NCBI GenBank assembly: GCA_018697195.1
Contig: CM031864.1
Coordinates: forward strand, 18,670,762 to 18,734,761
DNA from: Certhia americana
Taxonomy: Eukaryota > Chordata > Aves > Passeriformes > Certhiidae
Reading direction: 5' to 3'
DNA length: 64,000 bases
The notes under the pieces are model-generated. The model was given only the letters and a program-made list of their open reading frames with translations, was not told the DNA's origin and searched no databases. Below, piece after piece: positions 13,101 through 26,600 of the stretch; positions within the stretch are counted from its first letter, which is position 1, and every line of letters begins with the position of its first letter. A program made the translations under genes and the position numbers.

Positions 13101-14690
13101 CTTTTATTGAGTAAACTCCAAATTGCTGCTGCTCAGTTTGCTATGAGTTGTGAATTTGCTCAGAGTTATTTCTACTATTGAGAATTGCCAGGCTTTATAC
13201 TGTGTTTTGCACAGGAACTCAGCTGCCCTTTCACTGTTGTGTTTATAGTTCCCGTTCCAAGGAAGTTGCCTGTTGTTCCCAGGTTTCACTTTCTTTCTCC
13301 CTCTTAGTATCCTGTTTAAATATAAGAAATTTAAATAAATGATTTAAATTCTGTATTTTGCAGGGAAACTTCCTGCTGAGACTTCACTTAGGCCAACTGG
13401 TATCTTCTCCCTGCCTGGAGAAAACCTTTGTCCTCCAGACTGAAGACAGGCACTTAAAAGTAAACCTCTTTGGTCTGCCCCTATTAACCAGCAGTGCTGA
13501 CAGAGAAAATTGCTTTTCCCCTGTGTTCAGCACTTGAGAAGCACAGGATTGAGGCTGTTTATTTAGACTGCTTTATTCTTTGGTATCATCCAACAGGACC
13601 AGCTGAATCACTACTTGATTCTCATTTCTCCTCACATGGAAGTTTCAGCTCCCTTGGACTGACATGAATCCCAAGCAACAATCCTGGTTTTGTCCTGACA
13701 GCAACCCTCATGTATCCATTGGACTTCCTGAACTGGTGGTCAGAGAGACTATTCCCCTGGGCTCTGAACTCCTTCTCTGCTAGGGGTGATGGGGGAAGGC
13801 ATCAGCACAGGCTGCCATATGGCACCGCCTGGGAGATTTTATGTTACTTTTTGTGCTGCCCTTCTCTCAACAGGGCAAGCCCTTGAGGCAGATAAAGATG
13901 TATTAAGTGACTGAAAGACATGCAGTTGTCTCCCAAAATGTGTCAGTTCAGTATTGCTGCAGCTGAGAGGCAACTTTTCTATTTCTGTCCTTAGTCTGAA
14001 ATAATTTTCATTGGGATTGCTGAAGGTCCTTCTTTGCTGAATGGGACCTCTGCATAATGCTAAAAAGAATATTCTGTTTAATGTTCTGTTTCCCAGCTCT
14101 TTGTCTTTCCTTCACCGAGGATAACTGCCAGCATGTTCATGAGTTTTTCATTTAAATGAAATTTTGCTCTAGCTGTGGGCAGAATATAGAAAAAAATCAA
14201 TAGCTATTAAGATACCTGATCCTGCAGGATATGGGATCCTACTGGTAGAAAAAGCAAGGACCATTTATTTATTCACATACCCGAGTGCCTGCATTCATAG
14301 TCTGACCTCACTGCCCAGGTCCTGCTCTTCCCCCAGGTTTTCAGAGGGGTTTTTTGTTGCCAAATGCTGAGCAGAGGATGTTTTGCCCATTGCATTCTGC
14401 TGTGTTCTGTGCTAGTTTCTTGTGAAAGTGCCTTCAGGTATTTTCCCAGGGCTCACATTTATTTGTTCAAGAACAAGTTAAGAAAGAAGAGTGACTGGAG
14501 GTTTTAAAACCCATTTTCTTTTTATCTAGTGTTCTGTTAAAGCTTTCCTCCTAAGCAGCTTACAATAATATAAACAACCTGCAGAAAAAACTTCCTGTCA
14601 ATCTATTGCTATAAATTCCTACAAGTCCAGGGGCTTCAGGAGCTGTATATTGCACTGAGAGCCCTTGGAGTCAGAGATAACTATCAGATA
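10137..14690. other. unique non-coding DNA
   Basis: Non-coding as far as can be seen. Open frames reach only about 120 codons, and the longest starts inside the TA/T tract. No CpG-rich patch, known repeat tail or RNA gene was recognised. The only local structure is a 16-bp tandem duplication near 13.03 kb. Confidence 0.65.
13024..13055. repeat. 16-bp tandem duplication
   Basis: ACTCTTATTACACAGC occurs twice head to tail without mismatch. The exact identity suggests a fairly recent slippage or short duplication event. Confidence 0.95.
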
Positions 14691-15640
14691 ATTCACTCCT
14701 CTAAAAAATACTCCCCTATATTCAGGGTGAGTGGAGAGCAGGAAGGGGGAGAGAAGATGGGAGGAGGCATGCTCAGAGCAGGGACAGCTGTGGGGTACCA
14801 ACCATGTGGGATGAGCACGGAGGCCAAGGCACACACGGGTGCAGCAGAGCAAACACTTATCTCTCCCAGTGCCCCTGGCTGTTGCTTTACCAGGCTCCTT
14901 GGCTGCACACCTTCTTGTTGGCATAAAACACACATTTCTTTCTTCCAGCTTGTGTGGGTGCAGCCCAGGATTCAGCCCCTGGGGCTGCTTTAGTACAGGG
15001 AGCAGCCATGGATCTGTGCTGCTTCAGCTTTGGAGGGGCTGAGGAATAACGAGCAAAATCTAATTAAGAAGAGTGAGATACAGTAGGGTAAGTCAGCTGC
15101 ACTGGAGTGTGAAATGGAGCCATTATAAAACAAAACACTGTACAGCAGCCACTCAGGAGCCCACAGCTTGTACAGGGTGCTGACAGACTTCCCTGGCACC
15201 AGAGCAGGAATGCACAGGTGAGAGCGGGTCATGTGTCAGCCTGTCACTGGCCATGGAACTGAACATGTCACTGGCCATGGCAGGGCTCTGCTGGGCAGCA
15301 CAGCTCCTACTCAAAGGGGCAGCACATGTTAGTGCAGCACATGGCCTGGCCAGGCTGGGATAGGAGGGATGGGAAAGGGGGCCTGAGAAAGCACTAGTGC
15401 AGCTGAAAGAGGAGGGAAAGGAAAAAAAGCTGGGCAGTGAGGGGTGGGCATGAAGGGCAGGTGTGGAGCAAGGCTGTGCCTTTCCCCCCCAGAAAATGAA
15501 AGACTCTGCAGCTATTAGAGCACGAGTTTCCCATCCAAACCCTGGTAATGGCTGTGAGAGCTGCTCTGCTCACAGGGTGCTACACTGAGGGCAGGCATGG
15601 GCCACCACTCTGCTCTGGGAGGGATTCAGCAGCTTCATGT
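14691..15640. other. GC-richer, purine-rich non-coding patch
   Basis: This stretch has higher G+C than its surroundings and long G/A-rich segments, especially at 15,350-15,470. CpG stays rare, so it is not a CpG-island promoter. The ORFs on both strands (80-104 codons) are mutually overlapping and show no domain. No exon with good splice sites could be singled out. Confidence 0.5.
15242..15280. repeat. 15-bp direct repeat, offset 24 bp
   Basis: TGTCACTGGCCATGG occurs at 15,242-15,256 and again at 15,266-15,280 without mismatch, separated by nine bases. It looks like a short local duplication. Confidence 0.9.
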
Positions 15641-18600
15641 GTATGCAAATTTGCCTCTTCAGTGGCAACTTTTTGTGAAAAAATCTCTGAAACAACACTC
15701 TCTCCCCCACACACACACTTTCTGAGTTGGCAGCATTCTGAGATCAACAAGTAAACCTTTAAAATATAGAAGTTGTATTTGTTCTTCATGATGGTAGAAT
15801 TTATGAAATGATAGAATTAGCTCTATTATTTGAATTGAATTTTTTAAAAAAGGAAAAAAAATGATCTTTCTGGAAAAAAAATATTTTCAAACAGGAAGGA
15901 ATAGTTTTAATACCCTCAAACTATTTCTAATGGTAATTGCTTGCATTGCTTCTCTCCAAAAGTTGAAGAGAAAGCATCTTGAATGCATTACAGTAAGTTC
16001 AGCCCAAGTGAATCTGCTTTCAAGTATGCTGGAAATTATATCCACAGTAATAGGATTAGTACAAAGAGAACTTGTCGTCTTTGTATTTAAAATCCTAAGG
16101 TTAATTTGTCTTGGTTCCACCCCTCCAAAAAATGTTGTAACAAATTTCTATTGCCAGTCATTACTTAATGATGTTTCACTGTTAAATGCTCACAAGAAAT
16201 ATCTAACACCTTCTGGGAAAAATTATCCGTAAAGGTTATCTCAGTAAGGTGTGGTTGTAAAATATCAAAGGACAACTTCATCTCTTTCTCCTTCTTCATC
16301 CCCCACCCTTACTTCAGGCAGAAAAACCAGAGGAACATTTGCAGAGCTGCAAAATAGGCAGGAACCTGGTTCCCTCCAGCCTCTCTCCTCTCTCAAGAGA
16401 GCCTTGGAATGTGCTTAAAGTCATCAGGGCATCTGTAGATAGAAAACTGAAGGCAGAGGAAATTAATAATTTACTAAAGGTTTGCTGGAGAACAGGACAC
16501 CACAACACCTGCCACAGTCACCTGAAGGACAAATGAACAATGAGGCCAAGAGGCACGTCCTGCCTATGTGGAGGGGAGCAGCAGCCAGGGACCCTGCTGC
16601 CACAAGGGCACAGGAACACAGGTTGATTACCCCTGCCTTCAGTCCCCTTTTCCTATGGCTTCAGCACTCTGCTATTCCCCTGGTCTGGGAAAAATGTGGC
16701 TAAACATTTGTGACCCCCACAAATGCCAGTGTATTTAATGCACTGATTTCTGTCTTAGTGGTATGTAGTAGGCTTTCTGATCCTGACCCCCAAAACCAAC
16801 TGGAAGTTTCAGATTCAGATTGTTTTGTTTTGTTTTGTTTTCCTCTTCTTGCTGCATTTAGATGTTTTGGGGTTTTCGTGTTTGGTAACTGCTAGTCTTT
16901 GTGAATGCACCTGTTAATGTAGGTGGTAGACCTATGCAGGGGATCAAAGCTGCTCACAGAAAAGTCTTTGCAGGATTATTTTTATGTTGTACCCCACATT
17001 TCTCCAACACAGCAAGGAAGAAGGTCTTTGTGCTTCTGAGATCAGCATTCATTCTCCAGAATAATCTAGATGTTTGTTATTAATCATCTGGGTTACTAAC
17101 CATCTGTGGTCTCTTTGTAGGATGGAGAACCAGTAGCAGAAATTATGATTAAGCCTGTCTGCAGTCTTTGGCCTCGTGTGCTGGTTTTGCCTTGGGTATA
17201 GAAAATCTTCTTTATCTTACTCCCATGAAGCCAACAGTCAAAGCTTGACACATTATGTACTTTGCAGTGCTCTTTTTGACCTATATCCCTCTTGCACCTT
17301 AGATGAGGAACTCCTGAAAGCTGAGTGTGCTCTTTGTTGTTCCTACTCAGTGGCTTTGTGCAATTGTAGAGTCCCTTCACGTGGTTGATCATTCTGGCAC
17401 CTTGTTGTGAGTGCTAGCAAGGGCTTACAACTGGCCATGCAGCTTTGCAGTGTGAACTGATTAAAACAGCCATGTCCTGGAAACCAGAGAATCTGAGAGT
17501 CTGATGAAGGTCTGGGATTTGTGACTGCTGAGATTTTTCATTGGTAAACACAGCCCATGGTAGGAGACACACTGGTTAAGGTCAGAGCTTCAACATTTCT
17601 GTCTTCTCTGTTCCTGGTGTTTCTCATATAGGTTTTACCTTTTCTGTTATTTGGGTTTCACATATTTATTTACTTTGTCTCTAGCCAATGAACAGAACAA
17701 GTGTCTGATTATCAGAGGACTGATTGCATTCAGCGAGTGTTACAGTCAGTGCTCTCTGCTGTTGCTCTTGACTATGCTGTGCTGTGTATTGATGGAACTG
17801 GATAAAATACCTCTTGTGTATCTCCTGGAATCAGCCCAAGGTAGTTTTGCCAGTGCAGTGTCTCTCTGTCAGTACCATCATTCCTATTTTGATCTTTCTG
17901 TGACAAGATTTTTTTTTTTTTTGCCTACACAATATCTTGATAATGAGGTTTACTGACTCTACCTAATTGAGGCCTTTTGCACCTATACCAAAGAATTTTT
18001 AAGAAAGAGTCTTTACAACCCCCCAGAAGATCTTTCCAGGTAAAGTTTGATGTGTGACACATGTATGCATGTTCCCATTCATTGTGGTTTTAGATAAGTG
18101 TGCTCATGATGGTTAACAAAAGTATAGAAATACCTTGGGAATACGAAGAGACTGTTTCTATTCCTTAAGCTTTGATAACATGTTGACATCCTTAGTGAAA
18201 CTACAGAAAGGGTCAATATCCTTTGCTGTCTTTTGCAGTGATGTGTTTTGGAATATTTCTCTTTTTGTTCACATGCCCTCTCTGTTCTCAGGTGAATACA
18301 GTTGTAGCTCTCTCTTATGGACAGCTCTTCTCTGTTTTGTGCTGTGTCATAGAGATACAGATGTCTGACAGCTGCAAAGCATGCCTCAGATAATTCATTG
18401 AATCCTGGTGGTGTGACAAGCAAAACCCTTGAAAATCCCCATCGCTTTTGTAACTGCATAACAGGAAACCCCTGATGCTGGGTTCATAAAGGATGGCTTT
18501 GCAGGACTATGAGAAAATCCTCGCTGTGGTTTTGGAGGTTTAAAAAAAAAATCTCCACTACTATTTTTGTAACAAAATTTGCATCACTTTTCAAGTTCAT

Positions 18601-21025
18601 GACCTTGACAACAAAAATGCATACAAAACTTCATCACTGGGATGATACACATTTTGTATTTTTTTTCTTGAACAGTCATTTTCCCCTGCAGATATCCTCG
18701 TCCCTTATGCCAGTCTCCTCTGCTTCTTTTTTTGCAATATGTGAAAGCATTGGCTCCAGCTGTTCTGTTGTTTGGAAAGACCTCAACACAGCTGGTGATT
18801 GTAGAGAAATGTTGTTTAATGTGCACAAAAGGACCTGCTGGCTGCTAGCAGATTCCTGGTCAGTGGGCAGCACTGCTGCTTCCCTGCTGGGACAGACCAC
18901 GTGCCAGGGTCCTCTCTGGGTGTGCCACAGGGCACAGTGGCACTGATGTGACTGTCACCACTCAGGTCCAAGGCACGAGCTCTTCCCGGGCTCAGTAAGT
19001 CCCTTCACTCTTCTAGTCCATGAGTTTCCCCAGGCTGCCTACAAACCCACCAGGAAAGGCAGATTATTATTCTGGACCCCCTTTTTCAGCATGAGTGTTG
19101 AGAAGGGAATGTAAGGTGTAAGCACAGCCTTTCCTCTGCTGGGATCACAGTGAGTGCTGTTACTGTGGTTTCTGACATGGCACATTGTTTCCCTTTCCTG
19201 GATTAATCCCAAAAATATAAAAAGATTTCTAATAAAGCTGGTTGTGTTATCAGCTATCTTTGTAATTACAGGAGCATGAGCTGTGGCATGCACATCTGTA
19301 TCCCCCCAAATGACTACAGCAAAGAAAGTTTCTCATTATATTCTAAAGTAATAAATCCTTTGCAGCCACCCTTATATTGTTAATATTCATCAGGGAAGGC
19401 TAGATAGAATCCACAGAAGGGTTGCATGTATGGTCACAGAAGCAGAAGGGTTTTCTTTTAGAGCTGGAGCGCTCTCTGTGTCCCATAAATGTCTCCTGAA
19501 TTTTTGCATCAAGGCCATCCGCCATCCCTGAAAGCTAGGGATATTAGTAGCAGTTCTTGTGCACCAAATGAACTCAAGCATGGATTCTCTGTTGCTCACC
19601 CTCAGCTTTCAGGTGCTCATTCCCTTTTTTGCTCCTGATCTGCATGCATTTGGACCTACTGACTTGGAGGGGAAGGGCTTGTGTGTGGATGTGGCTTGCC
19701 AAGGAGCCAGCTTGCAGCAGGTGTTCACAAAGCAAAAGCTCCTGTTTCTGAGTGTTTTCTAGCTGAGGTAATCAAGCCTTCACAGCAAACAGAGGGAAAA
19801 AAAAACAATCTTCAAACCAAACCTCAAAATTTTAGCCAGGTCTGTAAGCAGTGCTTAAGTGATCTGGACTTCTCTGAGAGCAGAAGATGTAGGTGGAAAA
19901 AATTCACAAAAAAAAAAAAAAAGGAAAGGAAAAGCATATGCACAGCAGGCCTGTGAAACAGCAGTGGTAGAAGACAATTTTTAAAGGTCAGAATTATTAT
20001 AGGACATTAATTAGCAGACTGATAATGCTCAAATTGCCTTAGCAAATTTAGACACTATGTAAGGCCACATGCTGCAAGGGGTGCAGCCACCTGAAAAGAA
20101 TTCGGACACTTTAACAGAAAATATGTCCTGCTCAGAACAGAGCTAGAAGAGCATAATGGCAAAACAATATGACTTCCCTAAAGTAATTAGGAGGTGGTAG
20201 TGAGAGTAAATAAGCTTTTCCAGAACACAGTGTTAGTGAACCAAATGAAAGCAAATAAACTGTGTGTCAGTGCTGGAAAGAGAAGGTAGCTAATCCTGGA
20301 TTTTAACAGTGGTACTTGAGCTGCTAGCAAAAAGAAAATGTCCTTGCAAAGCTGGGGAATTACAAAACAGATTGAATATATTTACCAATTCCTGATCCCA
20401 AAGGTTCCCTAACCATCCAAAATCTTTGATGCATCATTGAGGTCTTCATTTGGCCCCTAAAGAGCTCGAGTAGGTTACACAGATGTCAGGGACAGTAGTT
20501 TCTGTGCATTTACAATTCTAAGAGAAATAAATAGAAAGTAAATCTGAAACATATATATTTTTTCTTGCTCTTAAAGTTCACAGCTGGACATGTATTCCTT
20601 GCAATTCAGGAGTCATTTTACTACTTCTTTTTTGATAATATCGTATTGGCTAAAGAAATACTTAGATACTTATTTAGGGTAGTTATCTGTTTATCTGATA
20701 ATTTTGTGCATATTTTAACAAGATAGTAACTGTTGGAGGGGAGTAATAATCAACTTTTAAGTTTTCTTCTTTTTTATGAGTGGCTGAACTTCAGAATTAA
20801 AATTGAATTTTGAAGATGGTTATATTTAGGGAATTTGTTGTAGACAGAGTATTTCTGAAACTTGAAGTAGCATTTGTCTTCCATCTCTAGCCTTTCAGCT
20901 TGTAAAATTGCACAATGTAGGGTAGGTATGTGGATGTATTTGTACTCATCTGTAAATATAAAGGTTTATAGGCTTTATACATCATACATACATGTGGAAG
21001 ACATGTATGTGTATGAGAGAGATGC
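15641..21025. other. unique non-coding DNA
   Basis: No supported gene. Minor features are a (TTTTG)n run at 16,821-16,841, a 14-base T run at 17,909 and a 15-base A run at 19,908. The frame at 15,861-16,232 (123 codons) is AT-driven and has no recognisable motif. Around 19,990-20,060 there is an AT-rich block with a TTAATTAG homeodomain-type core. Confidence 0.65.
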
Positions 21026-21084
21026 ATCTATATCTATCTATATCTATATCTATCTATCTATCTATCTCATCTATCTATATATAT
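21026..21084. repeat. (TATC)n microsatellite, imperfect
   Basis: TATC repeats with interspersed TATA interruptions. The repeat gives a Tyr-Ile-Ser frame on the plus strand that should not be read as coding. Confidence 0.95.
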
Positions 21085-23577
21085 TCTTAGCAGTATTTGC
21101 CATGAAATTGTTAGAGGTACCTGTGAAAACTATATCTAATATTTGTCTTCTCAATTGCATGAAGAAAATTTGAGTTAGTGTTCTACTGTGAAATCTGTGA
21201 TAGAGTATAAAAAAGAGTTGGAAGGAGAACTGTGTCTAATATTTTCACATTATGAATTTCCATTGAATTGGCTCAACAGCCCAATATAAAGTCAGCTGAA
21301 GATTTTTTATTTTTTTTTCTTCATTTTTGATGGGGACACGTAGATTGAGGTTAGAACTCTCCAAAGATTATCCGCTGAGTGCCAGCTTTTAATGAATCCC
21401 ATTTGTTTTCTTGATTAAGTCTGCTATTACCCCTGTTTAGTCTTGTCACGAGCCCATTAGCCAGAATTTTCATATCATGGTTTAGAAGAGAAATTAGCCT
21501 AGAAGAGCAGCAGTCATCATCAGTCAATTTTCAGTGTATTTAATATAGTTTACAATTTATGAATTCAGGAACCTGTAGCCTCATACATATCTATTAAAAA
21601 CAACCCAAACAACTGTACTTTGTGGTGAAATTCACAGTCCAAAAAGGGCTGCAGTCAAATACCAAGTCGTGGTGATAACATTGTGTATCACCAGTGTACA
21701 TACTTCCACAAGGGCTGTTTGATGAACCTGCATCTGACAGGGTGTGTCAGGTCTATGATTTGTGTGACAGAAGCTTCTTTAGGAAGAATCAACTCTCAAA
21801 AGGTTTGACCTCTTATTTTCAAAAGGTAAGTGTACAGGAGGCTTACTGAGCCTTGTGGTCAGTCACAAAGTACTCAGGAGCTTTGGAAGTGCTTAAATGC
21901 CATGTGATGGGTACAGTGAAAAGTGTACACAGGTGTAGCAGGTTTTTGAAATTCTTGACTTTCTTGAAAATGTGAAAATAACCCTTAAGGAATTTAAATA
22001 TCGCCATAGCTTTTCTAAGTGTCTAAATGAAAAAAGAGCAGCATAAGGTGAGGTGTACTTTTTAAACGACATTTTGTAAATTTCAAGGGATGCCATTTCA
22101 GCCTGTCCTGGAAGTGTAAAAACTTAGACAGTGGAATTTTCAGAACTGCCAAAGAAGTATTTCAGTGGCAGAATGAACTGCAGCTGAATCATGAGGTTGT
22201 GCCCTGCCATTATTCTGTAATGGGAAACATGACTTGGCCATGTGCATGGAAGCCAACATGGCAAATATTTGGACATCATGTCATTAATAATATTACCCAT
22301 TCAGTGACCTCTTTCTCTTTTCTTGTTTCCTTTGTGCTACTCTAAATGACTAGGCTGGCCTGCCAGCATTTCCCTTTTTCTTTCTGCTCTTTCTGTTTTC
22401 TACCTCCTTTTCTGCAATTTCTGAAACAGAGTGGTATCTTGGTGCTTAGAGCTTAGAGCTCCCACATCACTTTGTATTGGATGAACAGTGTGAGAAATAT
22501 CCAGTAATCAAAGTGAAAACAACTCCAATCATATCACTGTTCCACAGGAGCTCCTGAAGATGCCTGGAAGAATTTGCTGCATTTCTGGCCCCAGAGGCTG
22601 TTATGGAGAACACCAGTTGGTAATCACAGGTTTTGTTTTTTTTTTTCTTTTTTCCCTTAACCTATGGGAATTACTGAAGGAAAATCTTTTCCCATATCTT
22701 TACCAGAGTTGGATTGAAACAGAAGGACCCATTTTGTCGCTAACCACATCTAAATTACTTAATTTCTTGGCTGGATGGCAGAGAAATATCTTTACAAAAC
22801 TGGTAAATGACCATGACTACCTCTCCAAAAAATTATCTCCTAAGAATAATTCAGATGCTGTAAGAGAAATGTACTCTCACAAAAAGCAGCTTTTCCAAAC
22901 CCCTGTAGTTTCCCTGCACAATATTCTCTCTAGCTACAAGCCTCTCTTCCTTTAGTAAATGTATTATAACCCTTTCAGTCTGTTCTGCTTTACATACTCA
23001 ACACCATGAATCTCTAACAAGGTTATGGGTGAGTAACAGTTTAAATTACTTTCAAATACAGCTGAAAAGCCTATTATAGATGCAACCTTGAACTTTAATT
23101 GTATAAAGACAGCTACTTCCTTAGCATTCACGCTAGTGATAAGAGTTTCTTGCTTGTAAGTCTTCCGGGACTTTCTGGCTGTGTTGGCAGCTATTTATTC
23201 TGCCTCTAGACTTTGAAAAAAGAAATGCATACATTTAAACACTGTAACATCACAATATCTATTGAAATTTGTAATGATGAAGCTTGTAACATATTTCAGT
23301 CCGAGAAGTCAGTCTGGTTAATTATATGTTATTCTTCCTGCTATTTTACTAGGCTACACAAGAGGTTGCTGAAATCCAGCATTTGTTTTCAGATATACAT
23401 TCATGCTTTTAAAGGAAATGATTGTAAAGAGCCAGAGAACCTTTGAAATGATGTTGCTCAAAGATTTCCCAGCATAGGAGCAAACTAAGCAAATAAGGGT
23501 AAGCTCAAAGGATTCAAGAAAGGTAAACAAAGAATCTCCTTAAGGCTGGCTTATAGTTGGTAATGGAAAAATCTGGG

Positions 23578-23617
23578 AGTGCTTTTGTGGTCTCATAAGT
23601 GCTTTTGTGGTCTCATA
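23578..23617. repeat. 20-bp tandem duplication
   Basis: AGTGCTTTTGTGGTCTCATA is repeated twice head to tail with no mismatch, indicating a recent local duplication. Confidence 0.95.
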
Positions 23618-26600
23618 TTTTCAAAGCTTTTTGTTACTTCTGATTGAAAAAATCACCACCAAAACAAAACAAGCAAGACCCAAACAAAACCCACCCAACA
23701 ACACTCTCCCCCCCCCCCATCCCCCCAAAGGTCAGTGTATTGGATTTGAGCAACTATGGACTGAAAGCTCTCTTCACAGTACCTCTGCCATGGACATAGG
23801 CATGGACTTGATGGGAGGGATTATTTCCATAGCTGAAAGTTTGTACTTCAAACCTAAGACATTTCCATTCATCTTTACAATAAGAGTAGCTGCAGCAGAG
23901 GTGTTAACATCCTGATGAAGGTGGAAATGAGGTTGCTGCTCAAGTGGTGCCATCAGCTTATGAGCACATTTCAGTATCAGCCAGGGGTCTGCTCAGTCCT
24001 GGAGCAGCTGTGTAAAACACCAAGTGAAATTTGTTTTGTTTTTACCAAAAACGAGCTGTGCTATCTCATGTTTGTTAAGCATAGGTATAAAAATTTTGCC
24101 TTGAATATATTTGATCAAATAATTCACATCTTCTTTAGACTAAAATACACTTATCAAACTAATTCACTTTCATTAAATCAAGGATAATGGGGTATGAGTA
24201 TAGCTCCCAGAGAGCTACAAGATGGAGAGCCCTGTAATCCTTCTGCTGCCTGCAGTATTCCATGAGCCTCTGAGACAAAGCAATGCTCTGAGCCACTGAT
24301 CCCTCTGTGGGAGCACATTTGCTCTCCCTTAGTTGAAACTTTTAAAGACATTTTGGGGCTTTAGAGTTTGATACTAGCTGTCCATTTTAGCCAAGGTATT
24401 CTAATTCAGACTTATTAGAACACAAAGAGTAGCACATGGAAAAAGAAAATTGGATTCAGAGTTGCACTGAAATGTTGTGATCCCTGAGCAGAGATTTGAG
24501 ATCTCTGTATTTCTTTTTCATTCAGAAAATGAGACACAAATTTTAAAAATGAGACACGTTTTGGAAGATTATTTTCTAATTTTATAATTCAGCTAATGAA
24601 ATGCAGCTAAGTGAATACAGCACATAATATTAATTAACAGGAAGATGCATGTCCTCTTTAGGATACTTATCAACGGCATTGGTGAAGAGATGTCAGCAGG
24701 AGCACTATGGTAATAGCATTGGGATATTATGTAATGTTGCATGGACCAATTCTGAATAATATTGACTTATGCCAACTCCTAAATCAGCTCAGCCCCTTCC
24801 TCTTACCCAAAGCCTTCCCATCTGGAAAACAGATTCATTTCTAGAGAGAATGTAATGAGACAGTCCTCATGGTATGGGCTTTTGACTGATTAAACGATCA
24901 TATGCCCAGTCCCTTTATGTTGCCACAGAAAGAAGAAAAGCTAGTAAAAAAATTAGAATTAATATACTACATTGAAAAATAAACAGTGTAGCTTTCCTGC
25001 TATATAGGAAGCTCCTAGAAACATCTAAAAATGTGAAGAAACATTTTATTTCCTTAAATGTTTTTTCTTTTGAGTATTGAGCAATTATGCATCTTAGAGG
25101 TGGTTAATTTTGTGAGCAGAATATTAATAATTTATGAGTGTGTTAAAGGTATTGATCATACAAGGGTAGAAGCATTATGCTTGAGCTCCTTCTGTAATCC
25201 ATTAAAAAGGAAGTAAATTGCTTCAGTTTCATATTAAAATATGAGGCTAGCAGACTGTAGTTTAAAACATATGTAAAGCTGTTTTCCTGTTTAAACTGCA
25301 GTCATCCATCGTTGGTGTGGTGGTAACACACAAGGATTTGCTGAGGTTCAGCCACAGACATTCAACCCAGAGGCTCTTTTTCCTCCCCCCAGTGCCCTGG
25401 CCATGGTCCCTCCAGCCCTGCCTGCCTGGCCCATGAGCCCACTCCTTGCTCTGTGGAATAGATAGCAACTGTGGAACCAAATCTATAGCTTGTTCTTTTT
25501 TCGTTTTCACCAGCCCTGCCCATTTTCTCATGGTTGAGCACAAATACCATGAACATTGTATTTGTGCAAGGTGAGTACTTGCAGCAAAATCTGTAAGGTT
25601 TCTATGGATCCAGGAATCTACCTGAACATGACTGCATCAGGGACTTAGTGGCTTTAAATTGTTTCCCCACTTTCTCATGGTTGCATGAAAAAAGCTTTAA
25701 TCCTCAGGCTCAGGATTGTAGGGTGTTTCTGACAGGAAGGAATTGAAACCAATGAGTGCAATCCCTCTCCTTCTATTCCAGTTCTAAGGTGGAAGAAAAA
25801 ATTATATAAACCAGAAGAAAGAAATAATTGGTGAAGAATTTTATTAATCAAACTCCTTCTGGACCACCAATCTCATTATTTGTTTATCAGCCAGGCTTCT
25901 ACTAAATCTATTCACAATTAAAAAAAAAATTACCAAGTGAACAGTATTGAACCAGTCCTTAATTAGGGCAGCTTAGATGTCTTGTATAATTAACTGGACT
26001 TTGTTCATAATTATTTCCTGATAGCTGGAATTGTTTTCCACCAGTAACAGAGCAATAGTAATGGTAACACCAAGCAATCTTTGATTTTCCAGAATAGAAT
26101 AATGGCCAGGCTTATTGTGCTTAAGTTGCATAAGACCTATTTGTTCCCACTGATAGCTAAAAGTAATCACATCAATTTGTCTGTGCCACACAGGGAGGTA
26201 TTGCAAAATCAGTTCTTTTAATGTAGAAATAAGTATACATCCAAATCTTTGAAGTGTGTCTTTTCTAATGTGTGTTTTATGATGGCCAGGTGACTCCTCA
26301 GACAAACACACATGAATCCTGTTCCTTAACCAGAGAGAGAGAAATTAAAGTGCCCACTATGACCATGCTTGGTCCTGTGAAATAAATAACTTGAAGTCAG
26401 CTATCGCTGATACTGTAGAGATTAAAACTCTCTAGAGTATAGCTGCAACTCAACGAAGATCTTCCTGGGCCTCCTAACCAGCAAGGCCCCTGAGTGAGCC
26501 TGTGCAGGGGTGCAGGGATGAGGCTATCCAGGAGGTGCACACCTGGACTGTGCAGCCAGCCACCACAGGCACAGAGCTCTGCATGGAGGGACAGCACAGA

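Noticed and set aside
25973..26311. 112-codon minus-strand frame with a hydrophobic stretch
   Set aside because: It looks mildly protein-like but has no recognisable family, and its AT-rich codons explain the Ile/Leu content.
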